Assembly: GCF_036116635.1 (NCBI RefSeq)
Contig: NZ_CP107995.1
Span: 1,612,001-1,676,000 of the forward strand
Reading direction: 5' to 3'
Length of the DNA stretch: 64,000 bases
From: Amycolatopsis sp. NBC_00345
GTDB taxonomy: Bacteria > Actinomycetota > Actinomycetes > Mycobacteriales > Pseudonocardiaceae
Part shown: positions 26,346 to 34,733 of the stretch, in pieces
Position numbering within the stretch: the first letter of the stretch is position 1
Layout of the letters: each line of letters starts with the position of its first letter
Made by a program: the position numbers and the translations under genes
Notes under the pieces: generated by a model
Databases searched by the model: none
What the model was told of the DNA's origin: nothing
Seen by the model: the letters and a program-made list of their open reading frames with translations, nothing else

Positions 26346-26525
26346 ATGGTTTCGGCATGGCTGTCGGTGCTGCACACCCTGTCGCGGATCGTGCCCCGGC
26401 GTCATGCCGATCGGGTGGAGCAGCTGCGCGGTCTCATCGATCGGCTGCCGGCTGCTGAGCGTCGCGGGGGTACTCGACCAGATCGTCCAGCTCGCGCAGG
26501 AATCCGAGGAGAGGAGCGGGAAGTG
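26346..26525 (+). pseudogene. Frameshifted small helical remnant before epoxide hydrolase
   Basis: From the ATG at 26346 the frame reads MVSAWLSVLHTLSRIVPRRH then VEQLRGLIDRLPAAER. Near 26462 the sensible reading moves one frame over to VAGVLDQIVQLAQESEERSGK, ending in a TGA that overlaps the next GTG (GTGA). The joined product would be a small amphipathic helical protein, coupled to epoxide hydrolase. The shift suggests a broken gene. I do not recognise the family. Confidence 0.35.
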
Positions 26526-27749
26526 AGCGCATTGTCTCCCCAGCCGATCGCCGTCGAGGAGCGGGTTCTCGAGGATCTGCGGTCGCGGCTGCGGGCCACG
26601 AACTGGCCGGAAGACGCCGGGAACGAGGACGGGCGGTACGGCGTTCCCAGTGCCTTGCTCCAGGACTTGGTGCGGTACTGGGCCGAGGAGTACGACTGGC
26701 GAGCCGCCGAGCGGGCGATGAATGCCTACGAGCACTATTTCGTCGATGTGTCCGGCACGCGCGTCCACTTCATGCGCAAGCCGGGCGTCGGGCCCGATCC
26801 GACGCCGTTGATCCTCAGCCATGGCTGGCCGTGGACGTTCTGGCACTGGTCGAAGGTGATCGACCGGCTCGCCGACCCGGCCGCGTTCGGCGGTGACCCG
26901 GCGGACGCTTTCGAGGTGATCGTCCCGTCATTGCCGGGCTTCGGGTACTCGACGCCCACCCGGCCGGACATGAACTTCTGGAAGATCGCGGACGTCTGGC
27001 ACGAACTGATGACCCGGACGCTCGGCCATGCCCGGTACGCCGCGGCGGGTTGTGACGTCGGTGCCCTCATCACGGGACAGCTCGGGCACAAGTACGCCGA
27101 CGAGCTGTACGGCATCCACATCGGCTCGGCCCTGAAACTCGACCTGTTCACCGGCGACCGGGCCTGGGATTTCTCCGGCGGCAGGCCGATTCCGCCTGGG
27201 CTACCCGATGACCAGCGGGAGCGACTGGTCGAACTCGACCGGCGGTTCGCGGTGCACCTCGCCGCGCACCTGCTCGCGCCGAGCACACTCGGGTACGGAC
27301 TGGCCGACTCCCCGGCCGGCATGCTGGCCTGGATTCTCGAACGATGGATGAAGTGGTCGGACAACGGCGGAGACATCTACAGCGTGTTCACCCGCGACGA
27401 CCTCCTCACCCACGCGACGATCTACTGGACCGGCAACGCCATCGCCAGCTCGATCCGCACCTACGCCAACAACAACCGATACCCTTGGGCCCCCTCCCAC
27501 GACCGGACGCCGATCATCGAGGCCCCGACCGGCATCACGTTCGTCGATTACGAGAACCCGCCGGGCGTCACCGGTTCCGAAGCGCGCGTCGAATCGTTCC
27601 TGGCCGGCGACCGTGCGGCTTGGTACAACCACGTCAACATCGCGGCCCATCCCAGGGGCGGCCACTTCATCCCGTGGGAGATCCCGGAACTGTGGACTGC
27701 TGACCTGGTCCGGACCTTCAGGTCGCGGCTTGGGCCGCCACCGGCGTGA
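26523..27749 (+). CDS. Epoxide hydrolase (EHN-type alpha/beta hydrolase)
   Basis: A 408-residue epoxide hydrolase. The N-terminal EHN segment (residues ~8-85; LRATNWPEDAGNEDGRYGVP, YWAEEYDWRAAE) wraps the core. The hydrolase domain has HGWPWTFWHW (oxyanion hole), the nucleophile Asp in AAGCDVGALI, and the catalytic His in HPRGGHFIPWE. It opens epoxides to vicinal diols with water. The GTG at 26523 has GGAGAGGAG upstream and overlaps the preceding stop. It converges with a small gene 17 bases away. Confidence 0.9.
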   Translation: MSALSPQPIAVEERVLEDLRSRLRATNWPEDAGNEDGRYGVPSALLQDLVRYWAEEYDWRAAERAMNAYEHYFVDVSGTRVHFMRKPGVGPDPTPLILSHGWPWTFWHWSKVIDRLADPAAFGGDPADAFEVIVPSLPGFGYSTPTRPDMNFWKIADVWHELMTRTLGHARYAAAGCDVGALITGQLGHKYADELYGIHIGSALKLDLFTGDRAWDFSGGRPIPPGLPDDQRERLVELDRRFAVHLAAHLLAPSTLGYGLADSPAGMLAWILERWMKWSDNGGDIYSVFTRDDLLTHATIYWTGNAIASSIRTYANNNRYPWAPSHDRTPIIEAPTGITFVDYENPPGVTGSEARVESFLAGDRAAWYNHVNIAAHPRGGHFIPWEIPELWTADLVRTFRSRLGPPPA

Positions 27750-27766
27750 ACACCGCACATCGAATC

Positions 27767-27976
27767 TCACACGCCGTCCGGCAGCTTGCCGAACCTCGCC
27801 AGGAGCGCGCGGGCGTTGCGATCGGCTTGGGTGCCAGGCTTGAAGTCCGTGGCCAGACCGGTCTTCGGCAAGTCGGGGTCACTGCTGTTCAGGTGGACCC
27901 GCTTGGTGCCGGCGTCGTACCAGATGTCGACGGTGAGCCGTACGTACTTCCGACCGTCAGGTGAGGGCGTTGCCAT
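27767..27976 (-). CDS. Small conserved actinobacterial protein
   Basis: A 69-residue protein with a strong AAGGAGG site before the ATG at 27976. It is hydrophilic with a beta-rich start (KYVRLTVDIWYDAGTKRVHL) and a C-terminal helix (TQADRNARALLARFGKLP). I recall similar 70-80 residue proteins in actinobacteria but no function. It lies downstream of the NACHT gene on the same strand and may belong to the same locus. Confidence 0.65.
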   Translation of the reverse strand: MATPSPDGRKYVRLTVDIWYDAGTKRVHLNSSDPDLPKTGLATDFKPGTQADRNARALLARFGKLPDGV

Positions 27977-28145
27977 AGCGTGGTTCCTCCTTGGGGCAGG
28001 ACGTCACCTCGCAGTCGGCCGCCGGCGGCCCGCTGTTACCGGCAGAGACCGGCTTGTGTCCCCCAGCGCGGCCCTTCAGCCGCTGACCACCTTCGCCGCT
28101 CTGGAATCCACTGCACGGCCAGTGGTTTCCCCTCATGCTTTGCAC
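27957..28145 (-). CDS. Possible small hydrophilic ORF after the NACHT gene
   Basis: A GTG-initiated 62-codon frame with high third-position GC and an AGGTGAAGAG-like site upstream. Its stop lies 20 bases inside the next small gene, as in coupled pairs. The product (Gly/Ser-rich, three Cys) shows no domain. Chance is a real alternative. Confidence 0.3.
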   Translation of the reverse strand: MQSMRGNHWPCSGFQSGEGGQRLKGRAGGHKPVSAGNSGPPAADCEVTSCPKEEPRYGNALT

Positions 28146-28154
28146 AGCTGCTCT

Positions 28155-30536
28155 TCACCTCTGGTCCGGCCTCGGCTGGATGGTCCGCGGGCCGGTCTCG
28201 GCGAGGTGCCGCTGGAGCCGATCGTGCCGGAATTCCCAGACGGGGCCGGATTGGCGTAGCACTCCGCGCTGGTACGCGTCTTCGAGGAAAACGAGCAGCC
28301 GCCAGGGCAGTCGTCCGGTGAGGGGGAGCCACAGGCGGGCCAGGATCGCCCATTGGCCCCAGGCGGTGAGGGTGACGGCGTAGGCGAGCGCGCCGAAGAA
28401 CCAGTTCAAGATGCCGGCGCCGAGGGCGTTTGCCGGGCGGGTGAAGGATATTCCGTCGGTCAGCCGGGGGGCGACGTCGTGGATCACGGTGTAGAAGACG
28501 TCTCCCGTCGCGTAGGTGCCCAGCCCCACGACGAGCCCGAAGATGAGCCCGCCCAGCAGCATCTGGGTGAGTACCGCGTCGCGGTTGGTCTTGACCGAGT
28601 CGACCGGGCTCGCCGCCGAGTCGGCGTCGGCGGGTGACTCGAACCAGGACACCAGTCCGATGGCCGCGGCCGCCGCGATACTGAACATGCCGCCGAACAT
28701 GGCGCCGAGTTCGGCCGCGGCCGACAAGGTGCTGACCATCGTGCTGTGCAGGGTCACGGCGCCCAGAGCGCCCACGGCCCCGCCGAACACGAGACCGCCG
28801 ATGAACGCGGTGACGACCCTGGTGCGCACCTGCGCCAGCGGGATCGCGCCCGGGGGCAGGCCCCGTCCGATCCGGACGCGGATGCGCGACGGGACCGGCG
28901 TGATCACCCGGAAGTGGTGCACGAGGCCGTAAGCCAGCCCGAGCACTGGCCCGGCCACCGACGCGTTGAGGAACCCGTTGACGAACTGGAGCCGCAGCGT
29001 GTCCGCGAATGCCCCGCCGTAGATGACCATGGACAGGGGAGCGCCGATGACGACGTAAACCAGCGTGATGGTGAACAGGGAGACGAGCCCGACGACGATG
29101 GCGCGCGACCAGATGGGCAGTGCGGTGCCGAGCCCCCACCACGCGATGCCGGACTCCTGCCGGGTGATCCCGTGCCGCGCGAGGTAGTTGAGCCACCGCA
29201 GGACCTGGTCCAGATGCCAGTCCTGGTCGCGCCCGTTCGCCTCCGCCGATGACCGGTCCCCGTACAGGGCCGGCACGTAGCTGCCGAGCAGATGATCCTC
29301 GACGGCGGCGGCGGTGGGGAACCGATCGGTGTCAAGGAGATCGGCCGGATCTCGCCCCGGGGTGTCGCTGTAGATCGATCGGGCCAGGGAGACCATCAGC
29401 GGGGTGCTCAGCGCGGAGTTGACGTTCCGGGCACCAGGCCCTGGGGTGTCGGCTGTCAATTCGGCGACCACCGGATGCCACCGGGTCTCGGCAACGGCGC
29501 CGGGGGCCGTGCCGGGGTTGCCGCGCGTCGCACGCGGCAGGTAGTGGGCCAGATCGGCTGGGGTCAGGGTGCCGAGCCGGACCACAGCGGCGGCGGTCAG
29601 CACATCGGTGACGGTGACGGCGTCCTCGTATTCCGCGGGACGGCTCGTCAACACCACAGGGAGCGCGGCCCGGTTGAGCGCCTGCAGCGCCGGTCCCCGC
29701 AGGCCCTTGGCGATCTCGTCGAATCCGTCGAGAACGGGCAGGATCATGTCGGTCTCGACGAGCGCGGCGGACAGGGTCAGCCCGCCGGACGTGGTCCTGG
29801 CGAGGCCGGGGTGGTCGCGGATCAGCAGCCCGCTGAGCCAGTCGCGAAACCGGCTTCGGGTGGGATCCCACGAAGCGACGCTGACGGTCACCGGAACCGG
29901 TTGCGCCTGCTCGCGTTCCCTGAGCAGGTCCAGCGTCAACCGCGTGGCCAGCATCGTCTTCCCGGAACCGCCGTCGCCGAGCACCACCAGCCGGCCGGAC
30001 GGCACCCGCCGGTAGATCTCGGCGATCTGGCCGAACCCGCCGACGAGGTCGACGTCGGCGGCGGGTTCGCCGTCCGGCTGGGCGTGGATGTTGCCGGCGT
30101 GATCGCTGAGCACCCCGGAGACGTGCGTCCAGCGGACCGGCAGCGGGAACGGGTCGTGCATCTGCTGATGTTCATACGCGCGCCGCAAACGGATCCCGAC
30201 ACCCATCGCGAGTTCCTCGGCAGCCAGCGCCAGGTGATCCGATTGCCGCGGTCGCCGGGGCACGATCGGTTCCGCCGGACTGGCTGCGACCTCGCCGCTG
30301 GAGTCCTCTTTTTCCGGACCGGCGGCAAGGGCGAAGAACTCCTTCTGCTCGTTCGCCGACAATGCCAGCGCGTCCGCGAGCAGTTTCACGGTGGCCGTCT
30401 GCGGATTTGTGCGTTCACCGCGTTCGAAACCACGAATCGTGCGCACACTGACCCCCGAGCGGCCGGCCAGGTCTTCCTGGGTCATCGCGGCGCGGCCCCG
30501 AAGCTCGCGCAACACCTCCTGGAACGTGCTCGCCAC
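28155..30536 (-). CDS. HTH-NACHT NTPase with C-terminal membrane domain
   Basis: A 793-residue fusion. Residues ~5-60 form an XRE helix-turn-helix (MTQEDLAGRSGVSVRTIRGFERG). Residues ~165-330 form a NACHT STAND NTPase with Walker A GDGGSGKT (187-194), Walker B VLDGFDE (269-274 carries the NACHT Asp-Gly-x-Asp-Glu) and the sensor-like VVLTSRPAEY. From ~475 to 730 there are about six or seven hydrophobic segments, then a short polar tail. The GTG at 30536 has AGGAGGG upstream. Related proteins are suspected regulators or antiphage sensors. A membrane effector domain would suit abortive defence (inference). Confidence 0.85.
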   Translation of the reverse strand: MASTFQEVLRELRGRAAMTQEDLAGRSGVSVRTIRGFERGERTNPQTATVKLLADALALSANEQKEFFALAAGPEKEDSSGEVAASPAEPIVPRRPRQSDHLALAAEELAMGVGIRLRRAYEHQQMHDPFPLPVRWTHVSGVLSDHAGNIHAQPDGEPAADVDLVGGFGQIAEIYRRVPSGRLVVLGDGGSGKTMLATRLTLDLLREREQAQPVPVTVSVASWDPTRSRFRDWLSGLLIRDHPGLARTTSGGLTLSAALVETDMILPVLDGFDEIAKGLRGPALQALNRAALPVVLTSRPAEYEDAVTVTDVLTAAAVVRLGTLTPADLAHYLPRATRGNPGTAPGAVAETRWHPVVAELTADTPGPGARNVNSALSTPLMVSLARSIYSDTPGRDPADLLDTDRFPTAAAVEDHLLGSYVPALYGDRSSAEANGRDQDWHLDQVLRWLNYLARHGITRQESGIAWWGLGTALPIWSRAIVVGLVSLFTITLVYVVIGAPLSMVIYGGAFADTLRLQFVNGFLNASVAGPVLGLAYGLVHHFRVITPVPSRIRVRIGRGLPPGAIPLAQVRTRVVTAFIGGLVFGGAVGALGAVTLHSTMVSTLSAAAELGAMFGGMFSIAAAAAIGLVSWFESPADADSAASPVDSVKTNRDAVLTQMLLGGLIFGLVVGLGTYATGDVFYTVIHDVAPRLTDGISFTRPANALGAGILNWFFGALAYAVTLTAWGQWAILARLWLPLTGRLPWRLLVFLEDAYQRGVLRQSGPVWEFRHDRLQRHLAETGPRTIQPRPDQR

Positions 30537-30589
30537 GATCGCGCCCTCCTGTTGGTGTCCCGCTCCCCGCGTGGACCTTATCGGCAGCA

Positions 30590-30619
30590 CCGGCAACCTA
30601 TGGCCGGGGACGTTGCCGG
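30590..30619. promoter_or_regulatory. Inverted repeat in the divergent NACHT/zinc-ribbon promoter
   Basis: CCGGCAAC (30590-30597) and GTTGCCGG (30612-30619) form 8-base arms around a 14-base spacer. They sit midway between the divergent starts at 30536 and 30697. This is a reasonable operator for the XRE domain of the adjacent NACHT protein. Confidence 0.45.
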
Positions 30620-30696
30620 TTCACGGCATTGAGCTGCGCACGGCCGGCCGACAGGCTGGCCGCATCAACGAAACGCGAGGTCAAGGAGGTTGCGAC

Positions 30697-30837
30697 ATGA
30701 AATGCCGCAGGATCGGATGCAACCGGCCGCTGCTGACCTGTCGCGCGTGTAAGGGAAGCGGCGGCGTGATCACCACCTGCTCCGCGTGCGCCGGCAAAGG
30801 AATGGTGTGCCCGCACCACGGCAAGCACGGCACCTGA
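30697..30837 (+). CDS. Small zinc-ribbon protein (DnaJ-type CxxCxGxG repeats)
   Basis: A 46-residue protein with seven Cys, including CRACKGSG and CSACAGKG, the CxxCxGxG knuckles of DnaJ-like zinc ribbons. A near-perfect AAGGAGGT precedes the ATG at 30697. It is divergent from the NACHT gene and followed 86 bases later by a membrane protein on the same strand. It probably binds one zinc; no partner is known. Confidence 0.7.
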   Translation: MKCRRIGCNRPLLTCRACKGSGGVITTCSACAGKGMVCPHHGKHGT

Positions 30838-30923
30838 GTGCCGGGCCACCACAGATCTGAAACGATCTCGCGTTCGCCGGAGTGAAAGTGATCGTTCATC
30901 GCATTTTTCGGGGAGGGGAAGTA

Positions 30924-31799
30924 ATGGACGTGGTGATACTGGCGGGCCAGGCGATCGAGGTGGCCGCGGACCAGATGGCGGGTGCCGCTGCCGGAGCGGC
31001 GAGCGGGCCGGACGACGAGGCGGTTGCCGGCCTACGCCGGGTGGTGACGCAGCGCCTCCGTCAGACCGGCTTGGGTGCCGCTGTCCTCACAGGCTTGGAG
31101 GAGCAGCCGCGTGACCCGGGAAGGCGCGGCATGGCCGCGTCGGCTCTGGCGGAGTCGGCGGCCTCCGACGAGGCCTTTCGGGCCGAGCTGTACTGGGCAG
31201 TGCACGCCGTGTTCGGCGCCCGCGGACCCGCAGGGCAAGCTGCGACCGGCCAGCAGGCGAACGTCAGCGCCGGGGGAAATCTGGCGATGTCGCGCAGCGA
31301 TATCGCCGCCGGGAACATCGACAAGTCCCGACGCACTCGTATCAGCACGGGTGGCTGGATCGTGGCCGGTTTGCTCGCGATCGGAGCCGGCACGACGGGA
31401 GTCGTGGTCGCAGCGAGCGGTCCGACGGATCCCGCGAAGATTGGGACCGAGCGCAATGAAGATGGCGTCCGGGCGGCTGTGACAGCTTATATGGAAGCAT
31501 TTTCCGCCAAGGACGGCCCACGCACCTGCGCTTTCGTGAGACAAAGCAAGAGGGATGTGAGCTACGTCGACGGGTGCGCCGAATACCTGGCAAGTCACGT
31601 ATTCGCCACCATTTCCGCCGATCGGCTCGAGCTGGTGAAAAAAATCAGTATCGGAAAAGTCGAGATCAGTCCGAATTCTGACAGTGCCGAGGTGTACTTC
31701 ATGGTGGGTTCCGAGAGTGGAGGTGATCCTCTCTGGGTTGAATACGAGAGCGGCAGATGGTTCGTCGACGTCAACATCGACCGGTTGGGCAGTTCGTAG
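30924..31799 (+). CDS. Single-pass membrane protein with NTF2-like extracytoplasmic domain
   Basis: A 291-residue protein. The N-terminal ~100 residues are helical and probably cytoplasmic. A polar repeat-like linker (NVSAGGNLAMSRSDIAAGNI) follows, then one transmembrane helix (~142-165). The C-terminal ~115 residues resemble an NTF2-like or lumazine-type domain (VRAAVTAYMEAFSAKDGPRTC...; LWVEYESGRWFVDV). The GxNxxxSRSDI-type linker recalls beta-rich linkers of actinobacterial conflict-system proteins. The ATG at 30924 has GGGAGGGGAAG upstream. The function is unknown; proximity to the NACHT gene suggests a shared locus. Confidence 0.72.
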   Translation: MDVVILAGQAIEVAADQMAGAAAGAASGPDDEAVAGLRRVVTQRLRQTGLGAAVLTGLEEQPRDPGRRGMAASALAESAASDEAFRAELYWAVHAVFGARGPAGQAATGQQANVSAGGNLAMSRSDIAAGNIDKSRRTRISTGGWIVAGLLAIGAGTTGVVVAASGPTDPAKIGTERNEDGVRAAVTAYMEAFSAKDGPRTCAFVRQSKRDVSYVDGCAEYLASHVFATISADRLELVKKISIGKVEISPNSDSAEVYFMVGSESGGDPLWVEYESGRWFVDVNIDRLGSS

Positions 31800-31871
31800 G
31801 CCGGCGCGGCCGCCGGTTCGCAGCAAGGTGAACGGCTGGAGCGCACAGCCAGGGAAGCTCGTAAAGGCAGG
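31800..31871. other. Spacer before kinase remnant
   Basis: No gene or clear signal is visible in this short stretch after the membrane protein. Confidence 0.4.
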
Positions 31872-32140
31872 CTGGAGCCGTTGCCTGCCGACCTGGTCCG
31901 GAAGATCGCGCTGGCGATGCTGCGCGCGCTCATCGAGGCGCACGACGCGGGCCTGGTGCACCGTGACGTCAAGCCGGGCAACATCATGCTCTCCGCCGAC
32001 GACGGGTAGACGTCTTCAATCATCGCCTACGACGAGTTCCGGGCGCCGCGGAACTCACCCCGCTGGTCACCCGGCTGCTGGAGATAGACCCGGAACGACG
32101 TCCGACCGCCCACCAGGCGCTGGCCCTGGCTACTGCGCCA
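31872..32140 (+). pseudogene. Ser/Thr protein kinase remnant
   Basis: A startless frame encodes LPADLVRKIALAMLRALIEAH followed by LVHRDVKPGNIML, the Hanks-kinase catalytic loop, and stops at a TAG (32007-32009). After a gap and frame change, ELTPLVTRLLEIDPERRPTAHQAL matches the C-lobe end with the invariant Arg. The N-lobe (ATP site), the DFG/activation segment and any sensor domain are missing. This is clearly a relic. Confidence 0.8.
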
Positions 32141-32325
32141 CAACCTCACGGTCGTGATCGGCCTCCTCGTCTGGCACTCCGTAAAGCAGGAGCAACGGAT
32201 TCGGTAACGGGCCCGGATGCGAGCTGCAACTCCAGAACGATGACATCTTCATTCAGGTCGATCTCAGCGGCGGGACTTCTTGACAAGCGGCTAAGCCAAT
32301 TCCCGTAGACGCCGGCAAAGTCGAG
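32141..32325. other. Intergenic, no gene seen
   Basis: This stretch is less GC-rich than its surroundings and has no convincing ORF or strong hairpin. It is probably decayed sequence trailing the kinase relic. Confidence 0.4.
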
Positions 32326-33018
32326 TCATGTCCCCAAATAAGCGGCATGCAGCGTGCCAGCCAAGTCCAGCAGCGTCTGCGCGTCGCCCGCATACGTGAC
32401 GCGGCCGGAAGAGACCACCAGTGCCTCCTGGGCGACGCCGAGCGCGAGGTGCGTGAACTGCTCCACCAGCAGGATCGCCGCCCCCTCGGCCGCGAACCGG
32501 CTGACCACCGGCAGCAGGCGGGTGAAGACGACCGGCGCGAGGCCCAGCGACATCTCGTCGATGAGCAGGAACGCGGGGCGCGCGGCGAACGCGCGGGCCA
32601 GCACCACCATCTGCTGCTCGCCGCCGGACAGCAGGGCGGCGGGGGAGTCGCGCCGTTTGGCCAGTTCGGGGAACAGCTCCAGCACCTCGTCGAGGCGGGC
32701 CGGGGTGCGGGCGGTCAGGCGGAGGTTCTCCAGCACCGTCAGCCCGGGGAACACCGCCCGGCCCTGCTCGATGTGCGCCAGCCCGAGCCGCGCCCGCGCC
32801 ACCCGCGAGTGCCGCGTGACGTTCACCCCGCCGAGGTGCACGCTGCCCGCGGACGGCGCGACCACTCCCGACACGGCTTCCAGCAGGCTGGTCTTCCCGG
32901 CCCCGTTCGGCCCGACCAGCGCCGTGATGCGGCCCGGTTCGAGGACGAGGTCGACGTCCCGGATCACCGGGCCTGCCCCGCGCCGCACGGTCAGGCCGGT
33001 CACCCGCAGCGCGTTCAC
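32326..33018 (-). CDS. livF: Branched-chain-type ABC transporter ATPase (LivF)
   Basis: A 230-residue ABC ATPase with Walker A GPNGAGKTS, Q-loop HIEQGRAVFPGLTVLENL (LivF-type), signature LLSGGEQQMVVLARAF, Walker B FLLIDEMSLGLAP and the LVEQF H-loop region. The GTG at 33018 overlaps the preceding stop by 4 bases. It ends the importer operon. It powers uptake together with the fused LivM-LivG protein. Confidence 0.93.
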   Translation of the reverse strand: MNALRVTGLTVRRGAGPVIRDVDLVLEPGRITALVGPNGAGKTSLLEAVSGVVAPSAGSVHLGGVNVTRHSRVARARLGLAHIEQGRAVFPGLTVLENLRLTARTPARLDEVLELFPELAKRRDSPAALLSGGEQQMVVLARAFAARPAFLLIDEMSLGLAPVVFTRLLPVVSRFAAEGAAILLVEQFTHLALGVAQEALVVSSGRVTYAGDAQTLLDLAGTLHAAYLGT

Positions 33019-34733
33019 AGCAGCTCCGTTTCGCCCATGTACGCCTTCAGCACGGCCGGGTCGGCCAGCACCTCGGCCTGCGGACCGCTGGCCAGCACCG
33101 CCCCGAAATCGAGCACGGTCAGGCGGTCGCACACCGAGCGCACGAGGTCGAGGTCGTGCTCGATGAGCAGCACCGACACCCCGAACCGCGCCGGCACCTG
33201 CCGCAGCCGCCGCCCGAACGCGACGTGCTCCTCGTGCGGCAGGCCGGCCGCCGGCTCGTCGAGCAGCAGCACCCGCGGCCGGGCCAGCAGGTGGCCCACG
33301 ACCTCGACGAGCCGCCGCGCCCCGGCGTCCACTCGCGACAGTGGCGTCCGGGCCGGTGGGCAGCCGAAGTACTCGAGTGCTTCGGCCACTTCAGACCCGG
33401 TGAGCCGGCGCCGGGCGACGAACCGGACGTACGCGCCGACCGTCAGGCCGGGCGGGACGCGGTCCTGCTGGAACGTCCGCCGCAGCCCGGCTCGGGACCG
33501 CCGGGTGGGGGAGCCGGTCAGCGGACGCCCGCCGAGGGTGACCGTGCCCGTGGCCCGGGGCAGGAACCCGCTGATCACGTCGACCAATGTGGACTTGCCG
33601 GCCCCGTTCGGCCCGATCACGCCCAGTATCCCGTGTTCCGGCACGCAGATGTCCACATCGGACAGTGCGTGGACGTGACCGAAGCTCACGCTCAGCCCGC
33701 GCACCTCCAGTACCGGGTCGCCGGGCGGCAGCGGCTCGACGTCGGCGAGGTCCGGGGTGAGGCCGGGGCCGGCCGGGACGCGGGAGCGGCGGCGGTACCA
33801 GAGGTTCCGCCAGGCTGTGCCGAGGTTGCCGCGCCCGGCCAGCGCCTGCACGCCCAGCACGCCGAACACCACGAACCCCCAGTCCTGTGGCACGCCCCAG
33901 CGCTTCAGCAGCTCCGGCACCGCCACCCAGAGCAGCGCGCCGAACACCGCCATGTCGATCAGGTGCGCGCCGGACATGATCGCCAGCACGTACAGCGCGA
34001 GCGACTGGATCGCGGTGAAGCTCGCCGGGAACGCCAGCCCGACCTGCCCGGTGAGCAGCCCGCCGCTGATCCCGCCGAGCGCGGCGCTGACCGCGAACGC
34101 CGTCAGCTTGGACGTCCGCACCCCGGCGCCGACCGCGGCGGTGCCCCGCTCGGAGAAGGCCACCAGCTGCCAGCTGCTGCCCCAGCGGCCGCGGCGCAGG
34201 AAGTGCACCACCAGCCCGCAGGCGACCAGCACCAGCACCGCGAACAGGAAGTACGAGCGGTCGTCGGAGAACGCGTCCGGCCGCTCGACCGCCAAGCCCG
34301 CGGTCGCGCCGGGGAACTGGATCTGCACCAGCGTCAGGTCGGCGGCCGCGGCGAGCCCGAGGGTGACCACGGCCAGGGTGATGCCGCGCAGCCGTAACGC
34401 GGGCAGCCCGACGAGCACTCCGGCGGCCGCCGCGGCCAGCCCGCCCAGCAGCAGCCAGACGACGAACCCGCCGGGCACGCCCGCGACGTTGCACGCCGAC
34501 ACGACAAACGCGCCGACCGCGCCGAAAGTCAGCTGGCACAGCGAGATCATCCCCGCCGTGCCGGTCACCACGCCGAGGCCGAGCAGGGCGATCGCCGCGA
34601 CCACGGCGCTCAGGCCGAGATAGACGAAGTACCCGGCCAGCCCCACGCTCAGCGCGTAGCCGATCGTGACGGCGGCCGCGGCGACGGCCAACGGCAGCCC
34701 GAACCGGCCGAGCGGGCTTTCAGCGAGCCGCAT
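33015..34733 (-). CDS. Fused Liv-type permease-ATPase (LivM-LivG)
   Basis: A 572-residue fusion. Residues ~1-310 are a LivM-like permease with about nine hydrophobic helices and the LRLRGITLAVVTLG loop. A linker near 310-345 leads to a LivG-like ATPase (~345-572) with Walker A GPNGAGKST, Q-loop RRTFQQDRVPPGLTVGAYV, a degenerate signature SRVDAGARRLVEVVGHLLA, Walker B VLLLDEPAAGLP and LLIEHDLDLV. The usual LSGG(E/Q) signature is replaced by VDAGARR. Its start overlaps the livH end by 14 bases. Confidence 0.92.
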   Translation of the reverse strand: MRLAESPLGRFGLPLAVAAAAVTIGYALSVGLAGYFVYLGLSAVVAAIALLGLGVVTGTAGMISLCQLTFGAVGAFVVSACNVAGVPGGFVVWLLLGGLAAAAAGVLVGLPALRLRGITLAVVTLGLAAAADLTLVQIQFPGATAGLAVERPDAFSDDRSYFLFAVLVLVACGLVVHFLRRGRWGSSWQLVAFSERGTAAVGAGVRTSKLTAFAVSAALGGISGGLLTGQVGLAFPASFTAIQSLALYVLAIMSGAHLIDMAVFGALLWVAVPELLKRWGVPQDWGFVVFGVLGVQALAGRGNLGTAWRNLWYRRRSRVPAGPGLTPDLADVEPLPPGDPVLEVRGLSVSFGHVHALSDVDICVPEHGILGVIGPNGAGKSTLVDVISGFLPRATGTVTLGGRPLTGSPTRRSRAGLRRTFQQDRVPPGLTVGAYVRFVARRRLTGSEVAEALEYFGCPPARTPLSRVDAGARRLVEVVGHLLARPRVLLLDEPAAGLPHEEHVAFGRRLRQVPARFGVSVLLIEHDLDLVRSVCDRLTVLDFGAVLASGPQAEVLADPAVLKAYMGETELL

